From the NCBI GenBank assembly GCA_041674745.1, contig JBAYVD010000013.1, forward strand, positions 56,846 to 120,845: 64,000 bases of DNA, written 5' to 3'. Shown one piece after another: positions 62,320-64,000 of the stretch. Positions within the stretch are counted from its first letter, which is position 1; the number at the start of each line of letters is the position of its first letter. The notes under the pieces were generated by a model. The model saw only the letters and a program-made list of their open reading frames with translations. It made no database searches and was not told the origin of the DNA. The DNA comes from UBA2040 sp041674745 (GTDB taxonomy: Bacteria; Bacteroidota; Bacteroidia; Flavobacteriales_D; Crocinitomicaceae). Position numbers and translations under genes: made by a program.

Positions 62320-63353
62320 AGGATTGTTTCGCTATTTCACCGCAGAGAACCTTCGATGATCAATTCGAAAAAGGTCATGTGGAAATACACGAAGAAAAAG
62401 TGTATTCAGCGATAGAGCCTAATTATGCAGAATTCATTCCTGCAGGGTTGTTACGAAGAATGGGAAAAGCGGTTCGGATGGGAATTGGTGCTGCGATGCC
62501 TTTGTTGAAGCGCAACGGTCAGCCAGAAGGAATCATTATTGGAACAGCAAATGGAGGTCTTGAAAATTGTATTCAATTCCTCAATCAAATTGTTGAGTAC
62601 GACGAAGGTGTTTTAACGCCAACTCATTTTGTACAAAGCACGCCCAATGCATTGGCTGGACAATTGGCCCTGATGACAGAAAATACAGGCTACAACAATA
62701 CGCACATCAATGGATCCTTGGCTTTTGAAAATGCCTTGTTGGATGCAGACATGTATTTAGAAAATTTAGATTATCCATCTACCTTGTTAGTTGGAGCGGT
62801 TGAGGAAATATCCGAATACAATTACAACATTGATTTATTAGCGGATAGATATAAACAAGAACGCGTTTCGAATGATCACTTACTTGCATCTCAAACACCT
62901 GGAACGGTTTGTGGAGAAGGAAGTACCATGTTCATCATTGGAAATGAAAAAGAGAATTCCATAGCGGAAATAGTTGATTTTGAGCAAATTAATTTTTTAG
63001 AAATTGAAAAGTTGAATGCAACTCTAGCAGCTTTTTTACAAAAAAATCAACTGTCAATTGATGCTATTGACCTCGTTCTCCTTGGCAAAAATGGAGACAA
63101 TCGTTTTGACAATTGGTATGAAACGTTAGAAAATAACTTGCTGAAAAATAATCGGATAGGTTATTATAAACCCTATGTTGGAGAATACCGAACCTCTTCT
63201 GCTTTTGCCGTTTATTATGCGGTACAATTGTTGAACGGTAAATGCAAAAACGATACTTTGCAACCAGATGAATATTCTAAAAGCCCCAAGACTGTCCTCC
63301 TTTACAACCATTTTGAAGGTTTGAGACACAGCATAATTTTAATTAAAAAATAA
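62310..63353 (+). CDS. Beta-ketoacyl synthase chain length factor-like protein (module B)
   Basis: This is a 347-residue KS-fold protein paired with the preceding KS (10-base overlap). The nucleophile position in THINGSLAFENAL is Asn134, where the module A paralogue has Gln and true KS enzymes have Cys, so it cannot form the acyl thioester. AGLLRRMGKAVRMGIGAAM and TPTHFVQSTPNALAGQLAL match the paralogue at 50972. It is about 44 residues longer than that paralogue. It is the last gene of the cluster; its stop codon lies inside the terminal stem-loop. A TTG eight codons upstream was rejected. Confidence 0.9.
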   Translation: MYIKDCFAISPQRTFDDQFEKGHVEIHEEKVYSAIEPNYAEFIPAGLLRRMGKAVRMGIGAAMPLLKRNGQPEGIIIGTANGGLENCIQFLNQIVEYDEGVLTPTHFVQSTPNALAGQLALMTENTGYNNTHINGSLAFENALLDADMYLENLDYPSTLLVGAVEEISEYNYNIDLLADRYKQERVSNDHLLASQTPGTVCGEGSTMFIIGNEKENSIAEIVDFEQINFLEIEKLNATLAAFLQKNQLSIDAIDLVLLGKNGDNRFDNWYETLENNLLKNNRIGYYKPYVGEYRTSSAFAVYYAVQLLNGKCKNDTLQPDEYSKSPKTVLLYNHFEGLRHSIILIKK

Positions 63354-63372
63354 CATTGGTTATTTTTTAATT
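63341..63372 (+). terminator. Stem-loop terminator at the end of the pigment cluster
   Basis: AATTAAAAAATAAC (63341-63354) and GTTATTTTTTAATT (63359-63372) pair perfectly over 14 bases around a 4-base loop. The stop codon TAA (63351-63353) lies in the left arm and the T tract in the right arm. The stem is almost pure A-T, so termination strength is uncertain. The following 130 bases show no other feature. Confidence 0.7.
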
Positions 63373-63502
63373 GAATATATTGGGAATTTTAAACATTTCT
63401 ATTTCTTTTTCAACAAAATCGGGTGAAATTATTTTTTAAAACCAGAATAATTTCGTTATTTCGGGCTTGCTAATTTTAGTATAAATTTAATAATTAAAAA
63501 CT

Positions 63503-64000
63503 ATGAAATTAATTTACAAGTCAAGGCTTGATGAGACATTTCGAAAAAGTGCTTTAAGAACTCTTTCGAAATTTCAAAGAACAGCGACTATGATTTTAAC
63601 TTCAGCTGCTTTGTTGTTTGCTGTTGGAAATTATAGTTACGCACAATATTGTGCAAGTAGTGCTATTTACACGGGGGATGAGGTCATCACAAATGTTACT
63701 TTAGGCTCTATTAACAATTCATCCATTTGTGGGGCAACAGCACCTGGAGCAGGAAGTGCGGCAAATCTATACGCCAATTTTACAGGACTCGCGGCTCCCA
63801 ATATGACAGTGGGTAATTCTTACCCAATGTCTGTAACAGTTGGAACATGTAATGGTTATTATGGTACCTACACAAACGTATACATTGACTGGAATGGTGA
63901 TCAAGATTTCTTGGATGCCAACGAAACAGTGTACACTGGAGCTTATACGGCTGCTGCGGCGACGATGACCTTCAATGTTGTTGTACCTGCAGGAGCAACA
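63503..64000 (+). CDS. GEVED-type secreted surface protein, N-terminal part (runs past window end)
   Basis: The frame opens at the ATG 63503 and stays open for 166 codons to the window edge. Residues about 1-48 form a long signal peptide (basic start, hydrophobic SAALLFAVG, end SYAQ). The mature part contains VYIDWNGDQDFLDANE near residue 128, the defining motif of GEVED domains in adhesins and hydrolases secreted by the type IX system. The C-terminal sorting domain would lie outside the window. It is separate from the pigment cluster, after its terminator. Confidence 0.85.
   Translation, partial: MKLIYKSRLDETFRKSALRTLSKFQRTATMILTSAALLFAVGNYSYAQYCASSAIYTGDEVITNVTLGSINNSSICGATAPGAGSAANLYANFTGLAAPNMTVGNSYPMSVTVGTCNGYYGTYTNVYIDWNGDQDFLDANETVYTGAYTAAAATMTFNVVVPAGAT

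Noticed and set aside
28689..63353. Recent horizontal transfer of the pigment cluster on a mobile element
   Set aside because: No integrase, transposase, flanking tRNA or direct repeat was seen at either edge, and no base-composition shift was apparent by eye.

Overview
The window looks like chromosomal DNA of a low-GC Bacteroidota, most likely order Flavobacteriales. The signs are recurrent -7 boxes of the form TAnnTTTG in place of sigma70 boxes, the thrS-infC-rpmI-rplT order, a TonB receptor followed by a DUF4249 lipoprotein, a DUF5916 protein, a GEVED-type secreted protein at the right edge, and above all a flexirubin-type pigment cluster. No rRNA, tRNA, CRISPR array, transposase or phage gene was seen. 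The genus cannot be fixed from the sequence alone.

Bases 1-28600 are ordinary core and accessory genes. They hold a two-component pair (LuxR-type regulator overlapping a histidine kinase cut by the window edge), aconitase, a Kup potassium transporter, a five-haem c-type cytochrome lipoprotein, the thrS-infC-rpmI-rplT translation operon, a ComEC-like channel without a nuclease domain, a DUF5916 protein, two unknown lipoproteins, an HMA protein, nitroreductase and pirin, a LemA-like/TPM pair, a TonB receptor with its DUF4249 partner, a DnaJ-KTSC protein, an OmpA-family protein with calcium-type repeats, and a beta-CASP RNase next to an ATP-cone/Mrr-type nuclease.

Bases 28689-63353 form one continuous biosynthetic region of about 35 kb with the gene content of a flexirubin cluster, that is, an aryl polyene esterified to a dialkylresorcinol. 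Inferred flow: the ammonia lyase makes 4-hydroxycinnamate; the PaaK-like ligase activates it for loading on an ACP primed by the phosphopantetheinyl transferase; ketosynthases, KS-like chain-length-factor partners, FabG and two hot-dog dehydratases extend it to a polyene; DarA and DarB make the dialkylresorcinol. Methyltransferases, two CrtI-like oxidoreductases and a halogenase-like flavoprotein would tailor the product. A BtrH-like acyltransferase, a C45 Ntn-hydrolase or the LpxL-like acyltransferase could form the ester. The MMPL fusion protein, the LolA-like carrier and the ABC exporter would move the product to the outer membrane.

The cluster is laid out as a single minus gene (PPTase), a three-gene plus operon, a four-gene minus operon meeting it at a strong bidirectional terminator, a long plus operon with many ATGA/GTGA overlaps, one minus-strand glycosyltransferase, and a second plus operon ending in a stem-loop that contains its stop codon. 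Within it, an ACP-KS-CLF triplet occurs twice (49534-51883 and 60852-63353), and a third KS is paired with a shortened KS-like protein.

Starts were re-chosen where an upstream TTG, GTG or unsupported ATG would add residues before a signal peptide or a conserved fold. All functional calls come from motif recognition by eye; no database search was run.
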